Assembly (NCBI GenBank): GCA_902526535.1
Contig: CABZLG010000005.1
Location: 1-57,018 of the forward strand
DNA: 57,018 nucleotides
Origin: an uncultured SAR86 cluster bacterium
GTDB lineage: Bacteria > Pseudomonadota > Gammaproteobacteria > Magnimaribacterales > TMED112
Reading direction: 5' to 3'
Both the position numbers and the translations under genes were made by a program. The notes under the pieces were generated by a model. That model searched no databases, had not been told where the DNA came from, and saw nothing but the letters and a program-made list of their open reading frames with translations. Shown here one piece after another: positions 43,966-53,830 of the stretch. Within the stretch, counting starts at the first letter, position 1. Each line of letters starts with the position of its first letter.

Positions 43966-43984
43966 GTTAATGAGAATCATTCTC
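43966..43984. promoter_or_regulatory. Fur-box-like palindrome upstream of FTR1 gene
   Basis: GTTAATGAGAATCATTCTC, 16/19 to consensus; palindrome AATGAGAATCATTCTCATT at 43969-43987. Confidence 0.75.
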
Positions 43985-44000
43985 ATTAGAATATCTGTAC

Positions 44001-44879
44001 ATGAATGAATTTATAATAGTTTTTAGAGAGTGCTTGGAAGCTTCCTTAATAGTTGGAATCATATATACAATCCTCGCAAAATCCGATTTTAAGGACGCTA
44101 TACAAAAATTGTGGTTAGGCGTTGGAGCCTCGATAATAGCAAGTCTTGTTGTTGCATATGTAGTCATCTCTCTGAAAGATGCATTAGGAAACAATTCCTC
44201 AATGGCATTATTTGAAGCTATCTTTATGTACATTACAGCGGGCTTAATTTGGTATGTCGTCTTCTGGCTTTCTAAACATGTAAGCGATCGTAAAGTTTTA
44301 GAGGGTCAAACTATGACTGCTGTAAAAATCTCATCATGGGGTGTCTTTTTTGTCACTTTCTTTGCTATTTTAAGAGAGGGTTTTGAAACAGTTGTATTTT
44401 TGATTTCAAGCTTCTCTATCACTGAATCATTCTCCTATGTAGGGTTTATTGTTGGTGCAGTTCTAGCAATTTTGCTTGGGTATTTAGTTGTTGTACAAGG
44501 CAAAAGAATTAACTTAAAAAGATTTTTTCAAGGCACAACTCTATTATTAGTTTTTCTTGCATCAGGCATGGTTGCATATGGTACACATGAAGTTGAATCT
44601 TATCTTGTTAAATCAAAACAGTTAAATAAAGATAATATTTCTAGACCATGGGATGTTTTAAAACCAAAAACTCAACTAAAGGAGGGCGACTCTGCCTTTT
44701 TCTACTCATACGATGATAAGAAAAAAGTATACACTCACGTACTTCATGATAGTGGAAGTGTAGGAGTTTTTCTTAAAGGTTTTTTTGGGTATAACTCAAA
44801 TCCAAACTATATAGAGTTAGTAATGTGGATTATGTCACTGGTATATGGTCTAAACCTTTGGCGAAGGTTTTATTACTGA
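44001..44879 (+). CDS. FTR1 family iron permease
   Basis: FRECLEASLIVG and ILREGFETVVFL RExxE-type motifs; multi-TM. Confidence 0.88.
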   Translation: MNEFIIVFRECLEASLIVGIIYTILAKSDFKDAIQKLWLGVGASIIASLVVAYVVISLKDALGNNSSMALFEAIFMYITAGLIWYVVFWLSKHVSDRKVLEGQTMTAVKISSWGVFFVTFFAILREGFETVVFLISSFSITESFSYVGFIVGAVLAILLGYLVVVQGKRINLKRFFQGTTLLLVFLASGMVAYGTHEVESYLVKSKQLNKDNISRPWDVLKPKTQLKEGDSAFFYSYDDKKKVYTHVLHDSGSVGVFLKGFFGYNSNPNYIELVMWIMSLVYGLNLWRRFYY

Positions 44880-45673
44880 TTTAAATTTTTCCTTATTAAA
44901 TTTATAAGTTCATTAGCTGTTAATCCTCTTTTCAATTTTGAATTCGTTGCTGAGTAGGCATGAAGGGATACACCTAATAAACAACTCTCAATTCTTTTGG
45001 CACCTTGTGCATAAAAGCTTCCAATTAATCCTGCCAAAATATCCCCCGATCCAGCAAAGGCTAATGAGGAATCGCCATCTTTACAGATATAAATTTTATT
45101 ACCATCCGTAATAATTGTTTCGTAACCTTTTAAAACAGTAATAACACCAAATTTATCACTGATTTTCTGTGCATAATATTCACGTTTATCTGAAATTTTC
45201 TCTACATTAATTTTTAGCAATTTTGCAGCTTCTCCCTCATGAGGAGTAATTATCGGCAAACTGCTAAATTTCTTAGATTTAAGAATCTCAATGCAAGCAG
45301 CATCTAGAATAAGATTAGTTTCATCATTATGAATAATTTCTAAAATTTCATTGAGTCTGGAGCAATTGGTTGTGCCTGGACCTGCAACAATAGTTATCTT
45401 CTTTTTTAATAACCTTTTTAAATCATCAATTTTTGATAAAACCATATATTCAGGCCTTTTTTCAAGAATGTTTTGGACATTACCGCTTAGGCTAAAGATG
45501 TTTATAATTCCAGCTCCTGATTTTAATGCTGATTCTGCTGACAACATAATTGCTCCTTCAAATCCTGGCTCACCACCAATAAGCAAAATATTTCCAAAAT
45601 CATATTTATTCGCTGTAAGTGGTTTTTTTGGTATTAATTCTTTTACATCTGTATAATTAAAAAACTTATCCAT
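44873..45673 (-). CDS. nnrD: ADP-dependent NAD(P)H-hydrate dehydratase (NnrD/YjeF C-terminal domain only)
   Basis: GGEPGFEGAIMLSAESALKSGAGI, TPHEGEAAKLL, LAFAGSGDILAGLIGSF. Confidence 0.88.
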   Translation of the reverse strand: MDKFFNYTDVKELIPKKPLTANKYDFGNILLIGGEPGFEGAIMLSAESALKSGAGIINIFSLSGNVQNILEKRPEYMVLSKIDDLKRLLKKKITIVAGPGTTNCSRLNEILEIIHNDETNLILDAACIEILKSKKFSSLPIITPHEGEAAKLLKINVEKISDKREYYAQKISDKFGVITVLKGYETIITDGNKIYICKDGDSSLAFAGSGDILAGLIGSFYAQGAKRIESCLLGVSLHAYSATNSKLKRGLTANELINLIRKNLNQ

Positions 45674-45719
45674 GCAACTTTATTATTGTTTATAAAGTAT
45701 AAGAGAGTAGAGAATAAAT

Positions 45720-46232
45720 ATGGAATTAATACAATTAATAACAGAATACATTGATAGCTTTTTAAGATTCTTCATTAGTGTCAACGATAGTTTAGATAAT
45801 GAATCTACTACATCTCTAATTTCTATACCTGCAAGTTCAGGTGGTAACTGGTTCTTAGATAATCTTACAGGATTATTGTTTGTTGTAATTTTATTTGGAT
45901 TACCAATTTGGATAGTTTTAATTGTTCATTATTTTGAAACTAGAAAGGCAAAATTGTTGCATGAGACTCTTCAAATTTCTTTAAAAAGCGGAAAAGAAAT
46001 TGATGAAAATATTCTTAAGAATCTTCCTGGTTATAGAAAAAAAGATGAATCTCCAGGACTAGGATTTGTCTCTATGGGGGTAGGTATTGGATTATTTTTC
46101 TTAGGTTGGTTTATATTTTCCAAAATACTTAATGCATTATCTGGAGTTGGAATCCTATTATTTTTTATTGGTTTAGGAACTTTTGCATCTATTACATATT
46201 ACAAAAAATTCAGTCAAGTTGATAATGCTTAG
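45720..46232 (+). CDS. Membrane protein, DUF6249-like
   Basis: Three TM segments, short cytoplasmic region. Confidence 0.5.
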   Translation: MELIQLITEYIDSFLRFFISVNDSLDNESTTSLISIPASSGGNWFLDNLTGLLFVVILFGLPIWIVLIVHYFETRKAKLLHETLQISLKSGKEIDENILKNLPGYRKKDESPGLGFVSMGVGIGLFFLGWFIFSKILNALSGVGILLFFIGLGTFASITYYKKFSQVDNA

Positions 46233-46718
46233 ATGCATTCAGATCTAGACATTGTTAAGAAAACTCTTTCAGATGGCAATGAATATTTTGAACCGTTAAT
46301 TACACGCTATAACAATTACATTTTCTCAATAATGATGAGATTAACATCTGGTAATGTCGATTTTTCAGAAGATTTAACGCAATTAAGTTTTTTAAGAGCT
46401 TTAAAATACTTAAATTCTTACGACCAGAAAAAAAATTTTAAAAACTGGCTAATTTCCATTGCAGTTAATTGTTTTAAATCAGAAATTAAGAAAGAGAGTA
46501 AGTATATACTTGATGAGGTAAGTGATGTTGCGGTTGAGGAAAGTAAGACATCAAACGATTTTTATAAAATAATAAAAAATCTAAATGTAAATGAGAGAGT
46601 TATACTAACTTTAAAATATGTATATGATCAAAAAAATGAAGAAATTGCATCAACCTTGAAATTAAATATTAATACCATTAAATCTATAACTAAGAGGGCT
46701 TTAGAAAAATTAAAATGA
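46233..46718 (+). CDS. ECF-type RNA polymerase sigma factor
   Basis: FSEDLTQLSFLRALKYLNSYDQKKNFKNWLISIAVN (region 2); LNVNERVILTLKYVYDQKNEEIASTLKLNINTIKS (region 4). Confidence 0.9.
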   Translation: MHSDLDIVKKTLSDGNEYFEPLITRYNNYIFSIMMRLTSGNVDFSEDLTQLSFLRALKYLNSYDQKKNFKNWLISIAVNCFKSEIKKESKYILDEVSDVAVEESKTSNDFYKIIKNLNVNERVILTLKYVYDQKNEEIASTLKLNINTIKSITKRALEKLK

Positions 46719-47050
46719 ACAAAATAAAAAAGACATTCTTGAAAGAGAAAGAGAATGATTACAAATTAAAAAATCCTAAAATATTTAGTAAATACGTGAT
46801 TGTGCTCTCAAAAAATAATCCAAATATTAAATTCACTTTTATAGATATTGTTTTTTTCTTAGTAGTGATTTTTTATATTTCGTTAAATTATGACTCTTTA
46901 ATAGCGATGATTGAAACTTTTGGAATGCTTTTTTCTACTCCCTTATTATTTATAAATGAATTTTTCAATCAAATTTTTACTTTTCTATTGATGCTTTTTT
47001 TCTATGGATACTTCAGAAATAAAGGATTGAATAATAAATCAGAGGATTAA
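46715..47050 (+). CDS. Small two-TM membrane protein, translationally coupled to ECF sigma
   Basis: Overlaps sigma stop; 111 aa with hydrophobic segments. Confidence 0.6.
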   Translation: MNKIKKTFLKEKENDYKLKNPKIFSKYVIVLSKNNPNIKFTFIDIVFFLVVIFYISLNYDSLIAMIETFGMLFSTPLLFINEFFNQIFTFLLMLFFYGYFRNKGLNNKSED

Positions 47051-47054
47051 GCGT

Positions 47055-48017
47055 ATGAAAACATTCAAGATATTTCTTTTATTTTTTATCATCTTAGATA
47101 TATTTTCTATTCCTGAAGAAGGTTATGCAAAAAATAAAGATGTAGATATTTTTTATGTAGATTATGGACCTAAAGATGCGCCAGCAGTACTTTTAGTTCA
47201 AGGCTTAGGCGGACAATTAACTTTTTGGCCCAAAAGTTTAATAAATCTACTAGTAGATAACGGCTTTAGACCTATTGTTTACGACAATAGAGACATAGGC
47301 TTATCAACAAGTTTTGAAGAGTTTGGGAAACCAAATTTTATTTGGAATTATGTAAAGTTCTATTTAAGACTTCCTATCAAATCAGTCTACTCATTATCAG
47401 ATATGGCAGATGATGGAATGGCAGTATTAGATCACCTCAATATAGACAAATCTCATCTTATAGCACAATCAATGGGAGGTATGATTTCACAAAGGATGGT
47501 TTCGACTGACGAAAATAAATTTATTTCCTATGTGCTAATTTCTTCAATGGCCAAAGCTCCAGATGTAAATACTGCTCCAAAAGGCGAATTAAGATCACTA
47601 ATTGAAACAAGATCTTTTAAAAATTTATCAATAGATGAAAGGGTAAACAGGTCTTTGAAAATTTATAAGATTCTGGCATCTAAAAATGATCCGTCATTTA
47701 ATGAAAATGAATTTAGAAAAGAGGTAATAAGTAATATAAATAGAAGCCCCAATGACACGGGTTTTTCAAGGCAGCTTATTGCTATTTTGGCCGATAAGGA
47801 TAGATACAATGAGGTCAAAAATATTAATATTCCAACTTTAGTTATTCATGGCAAATTAGATCCGCTTATACCTTTTGAAGAAGGTAAAAAAACTGCAGAT
47901 TTGATTCCAAATAGCGAGTTTTTGCCTGTTGAAGAAATGTATCATTTAATAGATGAACCAGTTATAAACGAAATAAGCACATCATTAGTTGAACATCTAA
48001 AAAATAATAATTACTAA
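47055..48017 (+). CDS. Alpha/beta hydrolase with signal peptide
   Basis: VQGLGGQLTFWP, YDNRDIGLS, IAQSMGGMISQ, HGKLDPLIPFE. Confidence 0.9.
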   Translation: MKTFKIFLLFFIILDIFSIPEEGYAKNKDVDIFYVDYGPKDAPAVLLVQGLGGQLTFWPKSLINLLVDNGFRPIVYDNRDIGLSTSFEEFGKPNFIWNYVKFYLRLPIKSVYSLSDMADDGMAVLDHLNIDKSHLIAQSMGGMISQRMVSTDENKFISYVLISSMAKAPDVNTAPKGELRSLIETRSFKNLSIDERVNRSLKIYKILASKNDPSFNENEFRKEVISNINRSPNDTGFSRQLIAILADKDRYNEVKNINIPTLVIHGKLDPLIPFEEGKKTADLIPNSEFLPVEEMYHLIDEPVINEISTSLVEHLKNNNY

Positions 48018-48829
48018 TTCAGTGACTCATAAGAGCCGATAATTCTTAATTCTTCTGAAAGATCTTCGAGGATTTCAATAAGTTTAGTAATTTTTTCATC
48101 TTCATAAAATCCCTCGAAATCTATAAAAAAAGTATGTAAATAAATATTATTTCTTGATGGTCTTGTTTCAATTCTGGTCATATTTATTTTTAAATCTGAA
48201 AAGGGTTTTAGTATTTTCATTAAAGAGCCTGGCTGATCCTTTAAATTTATCATTACTGTTGTCTTATTATTTTGGCCCTTTTTTTCAAGTGATTTACTTA
48301 TTACTAGAAACCTTGTCCTGTTATTTTTAGTGTCTTGAATATCACTAGTATGATTTACTAAACCAAACAGATCAGCAGCATATAAATTTGCAATACAGAA
48401 AATATCATTATCACTTTGTGCTAATTTGGCTGCTTCTGCGGTACTAGTAGTAATAATTTTTTCTGCTTCAGGATAATGTTCTCTTATCCAAGTTGAACAC
48501 TGCCCAAATACTTGTGGATGAGATGCTATTTTTTTTACTTCGTTTGTTACAAGTTTTTTATTTTTTGAACAAAAATTATGCGCAACCTTATAGATAAACT
48601 CTTTTGAGATTTTCAAGTCATAATCTATCAAACAGTTCAATGATGAATTAATTACACCTTGATATGAATTTTCGAATGGAATTACGCCGTAATAGCTGTG
48701 ACTTAATGCAACTTTTTCAAATATATCTTCTATAGATGGAAGGGGAATAAATTCATTAGACTTATCAAAAATGTTTTTGGACGCCAAGTCAGAATTTGTT
48801 CCCTCTGGACCTAAGTAGAAAATCTTCAT
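48014..48829 (-). CDS. pheA: Prephenate dehydratase, monofunctional, with ACT domain
   Basis: FYLGPEGTNSDLASKN, VIPFENSYQGVINSSLNCL, NRTRFLVI, INMTRIETRPSRNN. Confidence 0.92.
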   Translation of the reverse strand: MKIFYLGPEGTNSDLASKNIFDKSNEFIPLPSIEDIFEKVALSHSYYGVIPFENSYQGVINSSLNCLIDYDLKISKEFIYKVAHNFCSKNKKLVTNEVKKIASHPQVFGQCSTWIREHYPEAEKIITTSTAEAAKLAQSDNDIFCIANLYAADLFGLVNHTSDIQDTKNNRTRFLVISKSLEKKGQNNKTTVMINLKDQPGSLMKILKPFSDLKINMTRIETRPSRNNIYLHTFFIDFEGFYEDEKITKLIEILEDLSEELRIIGSYESLN

Positions 48830-48856
48830 TTCAGGATTGTAAAGTTTTTTAGACGT

Positions 48857-48883
48857 AAAAAAAACTGAGCAAGCTCAGTTTTT
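48857..48883 (-). terminator. Intrinsic terminator, ~28 nt upstream of pheA ATG
   Basis: Reverse strand AAAACTGAGCTTGCTCAGTTTTTTTT. Confidence 0.85.
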
Positions 48884-49080
48884 CTTATCGAGAACAGTGG
48901 GTGTCAAAAGTGAGATTACCTTCTGCATCCTTGAGTAAGATCTCTTTTACTCTCGGTGGTTAAGTTTACTCTGATGTCGACTGAGCTACCCTAAACTTTC
49001 ACCCTTCTGGTCTCTTCCTGAGTAACTTTCTAGTTCTAGGTTCTGCAGTTCCTTTTCCTATCTAGTTATCTCTAGGTAAG
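48857..49080 (-). ncRNA. Unassigned structured RNA/leader upstream of pheA
   Basis: Promoter-like TTGCAT-N15-TATAAAT (49085-49113), two long-range imperfect helices (49017-49076; 48891-49008), terminator at 48857-48883; no ORF. Confidence 0.65.
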
Positions 49081-49307
49081 TTCCAATTTATAACTACAGA
49101 GCCATTAATGCAAGAGTATTATGAAAAAAAATATATGTTTTTTTTTATAACTCTTGGAAGCCTTAATTTAAGTGATTTACAGAGAACAAAAAAATACATT
49201 TTTATTTGCTTTTATTTTAGCTAGCTATAAAAGCTGCATAAAAAATAAACAGGTTGATTATTTATTGTTCAATATTTTTTTCACATAAGATTGTTTATTA
49301 TATTTAA

Positions 49308-50102
49308 ATGAATTGTGTGTTAATTACCGGTGCGACTGCAGGTATTGGGAAAGAAATTGCAAATAGCTATGCTTCTAGGGGATATGACTTATTTCTTATT
49401 GCTAGAAGAGAAAAAAGACTAATAGAAATATCTAAACAAATATCAGATAAGTTTAATATTAATGTAAATTATTTGGTTTCAGACCTTAAGGATAAAAATA
49501 GCCCTAAGGAAATTTATGATTTTGCTAATGCAAACTCGTTAGATATAGATACATTAGTATTGAATGCTGGATATCAGCACAATAAAAATCTTGAGGAAGT
49601 TTCAATTGAAGACGAAGAAGATTGTCTTCGTGTTTTAGGAATTTCTGTGATTATGCAAACGAAGTTATTTTTATCTCATTTTCGAAAAAGAGGAGGGGGC
49701 AATATAATGGTTGTTTCTTCAGTTGCTGCATTTGCTCCTCCCTCAGGTGAATTTGCAGTACTATACGGCCCAGTTAAAACTTTTATGAATAGATTTGTTG
49801 ATTCAATAAATTCATCTCAAGCAAAATATAATATTTTTGCATCCGCGTTATGTCCTGGCTTTACCATTACTGAATTTCATCAACAAAGTGGCACTCAAGA
49901 CAGAATGGATAAAGTGCCAAAATTTATGAAAATGTCAGCTAAAGATGTTGCTGAAGCAGGTGTTAATGGTGTATTGAATAAAAAATCTGTAGTTATACCA
50001 GGAGTGATTTACAAACTAATAGTAATTTTATTTAAATTTACACCTCTTTGGCTTGTACGTCTGCTTGGCAACAAGCTTGCAGGCGGAAGATTTAAAACAT
50101 GA
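49308..50102 (+). CDS. Short-chain dehydrogenase/reductase
   Basis: ITGATAGIGKEIA, NAG, YGPVK. Confidence 0.9.
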   Translation: MNCVLITGATAGIGKEIANSYASRGYDLFLIARREKRLIEISKQISDKFNINVNYLVSDLKDKNSPKEIYDFANANSLDIDTLVLNAGYQHNKNLEEVSIEDEEDCLRVLGISVIMQTKLFLSHFRKRGGGNIMVVSSVAAFAPPSGEFAVLYGPVKTFMNRFVDSINSSQAKYNIFASALCPGFTITEFHQQSGTQDRMDKVPKFMKMSAKDVAEAGVNGVLNKKSVVIPGVIYKLIVILFKFTPLWLVRLLGNKLAGGRFKT

Positions 50103-51199
50103 GACTTTGGAAATACTTTCTTATTATTTTATTCCTTTCCTCATGTACAAATAATCTAGATCCAAAGTTTATAGCAAATAATCAATTAATTATTGATACT
50201 CATATAGATACCCCTTACAGACTTTATAATCAGCTACAGGAATATGGTTCTTATGAAGATATATCTAAGAGGACCTCTTTTAATTTTGACTATATAAAAG
50301 CAATAGAAGGTGGGCTAAATGTCTCTTTTTTTTCAATTTATTTACCAGCTCAAACACAAGTTGACGGTTCAAGTTTTGAACTTGCTAACGAATTGATTGA
50401 TATGGTGACGACAATTGTTGATAACAATCCAAACAATTTTTTTCTACTAAATAATTCAGTTTATTTAGCTAACTTACCAGGTCAAAACCTGGTAGGCATT
50501 GCTCTTGGGATGGAAAACGGAGCAGCAATTGAAGGTAATTTAGAAAGAGTAAAGTATTTTTTTGATAAAGGTATACGGTATATCACATTAACACATGCGA
50601 AAAGCAATCATATATCTGATTCTTCCTATGATGAAAACCAACAATGGGGTGGTTTAAGTGCTTTTGGAAAAAAATTAATTAGTGAAATGAATAATACTGG
50701 AATGATTATAGATATATCTCACGTTTCAGATGAAGCATTTATGCAAGTTTTAGAAATATCAAAAGTACCTGTTATTGCCAGCCACTCATCATTGAGACAT
50801 TTTACTCCTAATTGGGAAAGAAATGTTTCGGATGAAATGCTAATAGCACTAGCAAATAACGGTGGAGTGCTACAAATAAACTTTGGTTCAAAATTTATAA
50901 ACTTTGCTCAACAAAACGATGATGATTATAACTTTGCGACAGTAGGCCAGACTGTAGATCACTTTGATAGAGCAATAAGCCTCGTTGGTGTTGATCATGT
51001 GGGAATAGGTTCAGATTTTGATGGAGTGGGTGATACATTACCAATTGGTTTAAAAGATGCCTCTAGTTACCCAAATCTGATTGAAGAATTTTTAAAGAGA
51101 GGGTACTCTCAATCAGATATACAAAAGATTTTAGGTGGTAACACACTAAGAGTCTGGAGAGAAGTTGAAAATTATGCAAGAAAAGACTCATCCGATTAA
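50099..51199 (+). CDS. Membrane dipeptidase (M19) family lipoprotein
   Basis: Lipobox LFLSSC; DTHIDTPYRLYNQ, GMENGAAIEG, DISHVSDEAF, HSSLR, GSDFDGVG. Confidence 0.9.
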   Translation: MRLWKYFLIILFLSSCTNNLDPKFIANNQLIIDTHIDTPYRLYNQLQEYGSYEDISKRTSFNFDYIKAIEGGLNVSFFSIYLPAQTQVDGSSFELANELIDMVTTIVDNNPNNFFLLNNSVYLANLPGQNLVGIALGMENGAAIEGNLERVKYFFDKGIRYITLTHAKSNHISDSSYDENQQWGGLSAFGKKLISEMNNTGMIIDISHVSDEAFMQVLEISKVPVIASHSSLRHFTPNWERNVSDEMLIALANNGGVLQINFGSKFINFAQQNDDDYNFATVGQTVDHFDRAISLVGVDHVGIGSDFDGVGDTLPIGLKDASSYPNLIEEFLKRGYSQSDIQKILGGNTLRVWREVENYARKDSSD

Positions 51200-51578
51200 T
51201 AGATGGCATCAATCATTAGAAAAAAAAGATTTGAATATTCTTTATGATTTGCTTGCAGATGATTTTCAATTTTATTCACCTATAGTTTTTAAACCTAAAG
51301 ATAAACATATGGGCTTTATTTATTTAATTGCCGCTTCTGAAACATTTCTACATTCAGATGATTTCCATTATGAAAAAGAAATAATTAACGACAATAGTGC
51401 ATGTCTTGAATTTAAATGCACTATGGACGGAAGAGAGGTTAATGGAATTGATATGTTTGAATGGAATTCAGAAAATAAATTTACTGAGATGAAAGTTTTA
51501 GTAAGAACAACTGGTGCATTAGATGTTTTACAAAAAGAAATGGAAAAAAATTTAGGTAGAGTCGAACTTTGGCGATAG
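51174..51578 (+). CDS. SnoaL/NTF2-like protein
   Basis: Overlaps the dipeptidase stop; compact alpha+beta polyketide-cyclase-like fold pattern. Confidence 0.65.
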   Translation: MQEKTHPINRWHQSLEKKDLNILYDLLADDFQFYSPIVFKPKDKHMGFIYLIAASETFLHSDDFHYEKEIINDNSACLEFKCTMDGREVNGIDMFEWNSENKFTEMKVLVRTTGALDVLQKEMEKNLGRVELWR

Positions 51579-51623
51579 ATAGCTTTTAAAATTAAATTAA
51601 AAAATATAGAATTAAAAACGATT

Positions 51624-52058
51624 ATGGCTAAGAAATATGTAAATTTTAGAGTGGGTGGAGTTCCTGAAAGGAAAGAAGAAGACTATACAGTCTGGACCAA
51701 CGACCTCTTGTCTAAACTTATTGCAAGCAAAACTGTTGTTGATCCCTGCAGAAGCACATATGGTCATAGACTTTTAGAAAGTGAAGTTATATATGTTGTT
51801 ATTTCTGGACGTGGAACAATGGAAATTGTTGAATATACAAATACTGAAGAAGGTCATGGTCATGATCCTTCACATGGTATTATGCACAAAGATGAATATG
51901 CGTTAGCTGCAGGTGATGTTATCTTAGCTGAAGAAGGTGACTACGTTAAAGTAATTAATGAAAGTGATCACGATCAGCTTGTTTACCTAAGAATTTTTGA
52001 TAAAGCTGGTTGGCGTGGCCGTTCGCCTGATATAGATAAAGACCCGCAATCCAAATAA
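51624..52058 (+). CDS. Cupin-like protein
   Basis: ESEVIYVVISGRGTMEI...AAGDVILAEEGDYVKVIN. Confidence 0.6.
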   Translation: MAKKYVNFRVGGVPERKEEDYTVWTNDLLSKLIASKTVVDPCRSTYGHRLLESEVIYVVISGRGTMEIVEYTNTEEGHGHDPSHGIMHKDEYALAAGDVILAEEGDYVKVINESDHDQLVYLRIFDKAGWRGRSPDIDKDPQSK

Positions 52059-52065
52059 TACAGTT

Positions 52066-52674
52066 ATGAAAATTAAAGTTTGCGGGATTACCCGAGAAGA
52101 GGATATTGCAGAATTGTTATTGGCCGGTGTAGATTTTATTGGGTTTAATTTCATTAAAAGTTCTCCTCGAAATATAGAAATTGATTGGGCAGTAAATATT
52201 ATAAAAAAATATAAGATTCAAAAAAAAGCAGTGCCTCTCTGTGAAATTAGCGATTTAAAAACTGTACATAACAAACTTAAGGATTTTAATTTAGTTTTTT
52301 ATCAAGTTTATAATGCTGATGATTCATTGAATGAAATTGAAGAATTTAATTTAAATTACTTTTTACCTACTTCTGCAACAAAACTGAAACAAAACATAGA
52401 TAACGATTTATTTATTGATAATAAAGATAAATACTTACTCGATAATCTTGATCATGGTCTTGGTGGTTCAGGTATCAAATTTAATTGGAATGATTTAGCC
52501 AGCACAAAACTTGATAATTGTATGATAGCGGGTGGTATAGAAATTAAAGATCTCATTACTCTAAAAAAAATGGGCTGTTGGGGTGCTGATTTAAATTCAA
52601 AACTTGAAGATTCACCAGGCATAAAAAATCACGAATTAATCAAAAAATTAGGAGATTTCATTAAAAGTGGATAA
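52066..52674 (+). CDS. trpF: Phosphoribosylanthranilate isomerase
   Basis: [36 protein letters not shown]. Confidence 0.9.
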   Translation: MKIKVCGITREEDIAELLLAGVDFIGFNFIKSSPRNIEIDWAVNIIKKYKIQKKAVPLCEISDLKTVHNKLKDFNLVFYQVYNADDSLNEIEEFNLNYFLPTSATKLKQNIDNDLFIDNKDKYLLDNLDHGLGGSGIKFNWNDLASTKLDNCMIAGGIEIKDLITLKKMGCWGADLNSKLEDSPGIKNHELIKKLGDFIKSG

Positions 52675-53830
52675 CAGTTATTTTGGAAAATACGGAGGAA
52701 CATTCATACCTGAAACTCTCTCCTTTGCATTAGAAGAATTAGAGAATTTGTATAGGCAAATTAAAGATGATAAATCGTTTAAAGAGGATCTAAATAATAT
52801 ATATGCAGATTATGTAGGGAGACCATCTCCACTATATTTTGCTGAATCTTTAACAAACAAATTGGGCGGACCAAAGATTTGGTTTAAAAGAGAAGACCTA
52901 AACCATACTGGAGCACACAAAATAAACAATACAGTTGGACAAGCATTGTTGGCAAAAAAATTAGGTAAAAGAAGGATTATTGCTGAGACAGGTGCTGGAC
53001 AGCACGGTGTTGCAACAGCAACTATTTGCGCAAAGTTAAATATAGATTGTGTCATCTATATGGGAGAAACAGATATAGAGAGACAGGAATTAAATGTTTT
53101 TAAAATAAAAACTCTAGGTGCAGAAGTTATTCCAGTGTCTTCTGGCACAGCAACATTAAAAGATGCTCTTAATGAGTCTATAAGAGATTGGGTTACTAAT
53201 GTTGAATCAACTCATTATATTATCGGAAGTGTAACTGGACCTCATCCATATCCAACTATAGTAAGAGATTTTAATTCAATAGCAGGAATTGAGCTTAAAA
53301 ATCAATTCATAAAAAAAATAAATAAACTTCCAGATATGATTATTGCATGTGTTGGAGGTGGGTCTAATGCAATGGGTGTTTTTTATCCATTCATAGAAGA
53401 TAAAAAAGTACGTTTAGTTGGGGTTGAAGCTGGTGGAAAAAATACTAAAGACATAGGCAGTGCATCTATAACAGATGGCTCAATTGGAGTATTGCATGGA
53501 GCAAAAACAAAAATACTTCAATCAATAACAGGCGAAATTAAAGAAACAACCTCTATATCTGCTGGATTAGATTATCCAGGAGTTGGACCTGAGCATGCTT
53601 ATCTAGCAGATATAAAAAGAGCAGAATATGTAAAAATTTATGATAAAGAGGCCTTAGAGGCTTTTTATAAAGTATCAAGATTAGAGGGCATTATACCTGC
53701 ACTTGAAACAGCTCATTCTCTTGCTTATCTAGAAAAAATAAAAGATTTAGGAAAATCATTAAACATAGTAGTAAACATGTCAGGTCGTGGAGATAAAGAT
53801 TTATATTCAGTGATGAACAATGATAGTTGA
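52667..53830 (+). CDS. trpB: Tryptophan synthase beta chain
   Basis: [51 protein letters not shown]. Confidence 0.97.
   Translation: MDNSYFGKYGGTFIPETLSFALEELENLYRQIKDDKSFKEDLNNIYADYVGRPSPLYFAESLTNKLGGPKIWFKREDLNHTGAHKINNTVGQALLAKKLGKRRIIAETGAGQHGVATATICAKLNIDCVIYMGETDIERQELNVFKIKTLGAEVIPVSSGTATLKDALNESIRDWVTNVESTHYIIGSVTGPHPYPTIVRDFNSIAGIELKNQFIKKINKLPDMIIACVGGGSNAMGVFYPFIEDKKVRLVGVEAGGKNTKDIGSASITDGSIGVLHGAKTKILQSITGEIKETTSISAGLDYPGVGPEHAYLADIKRAEYVKIYDKEALEAFYKVSRLEGIIPALETAHSLAYLEKIKDLGKSLNIVVNMSGRGDKDLYSVMNNDS

Noticed and set aside
44873-45673. NnrD lacking the NnrE epimerase domain
   Set aside because: Stand-alone NAD(P)HX dehydratases are well known in bacteria; unremarkable
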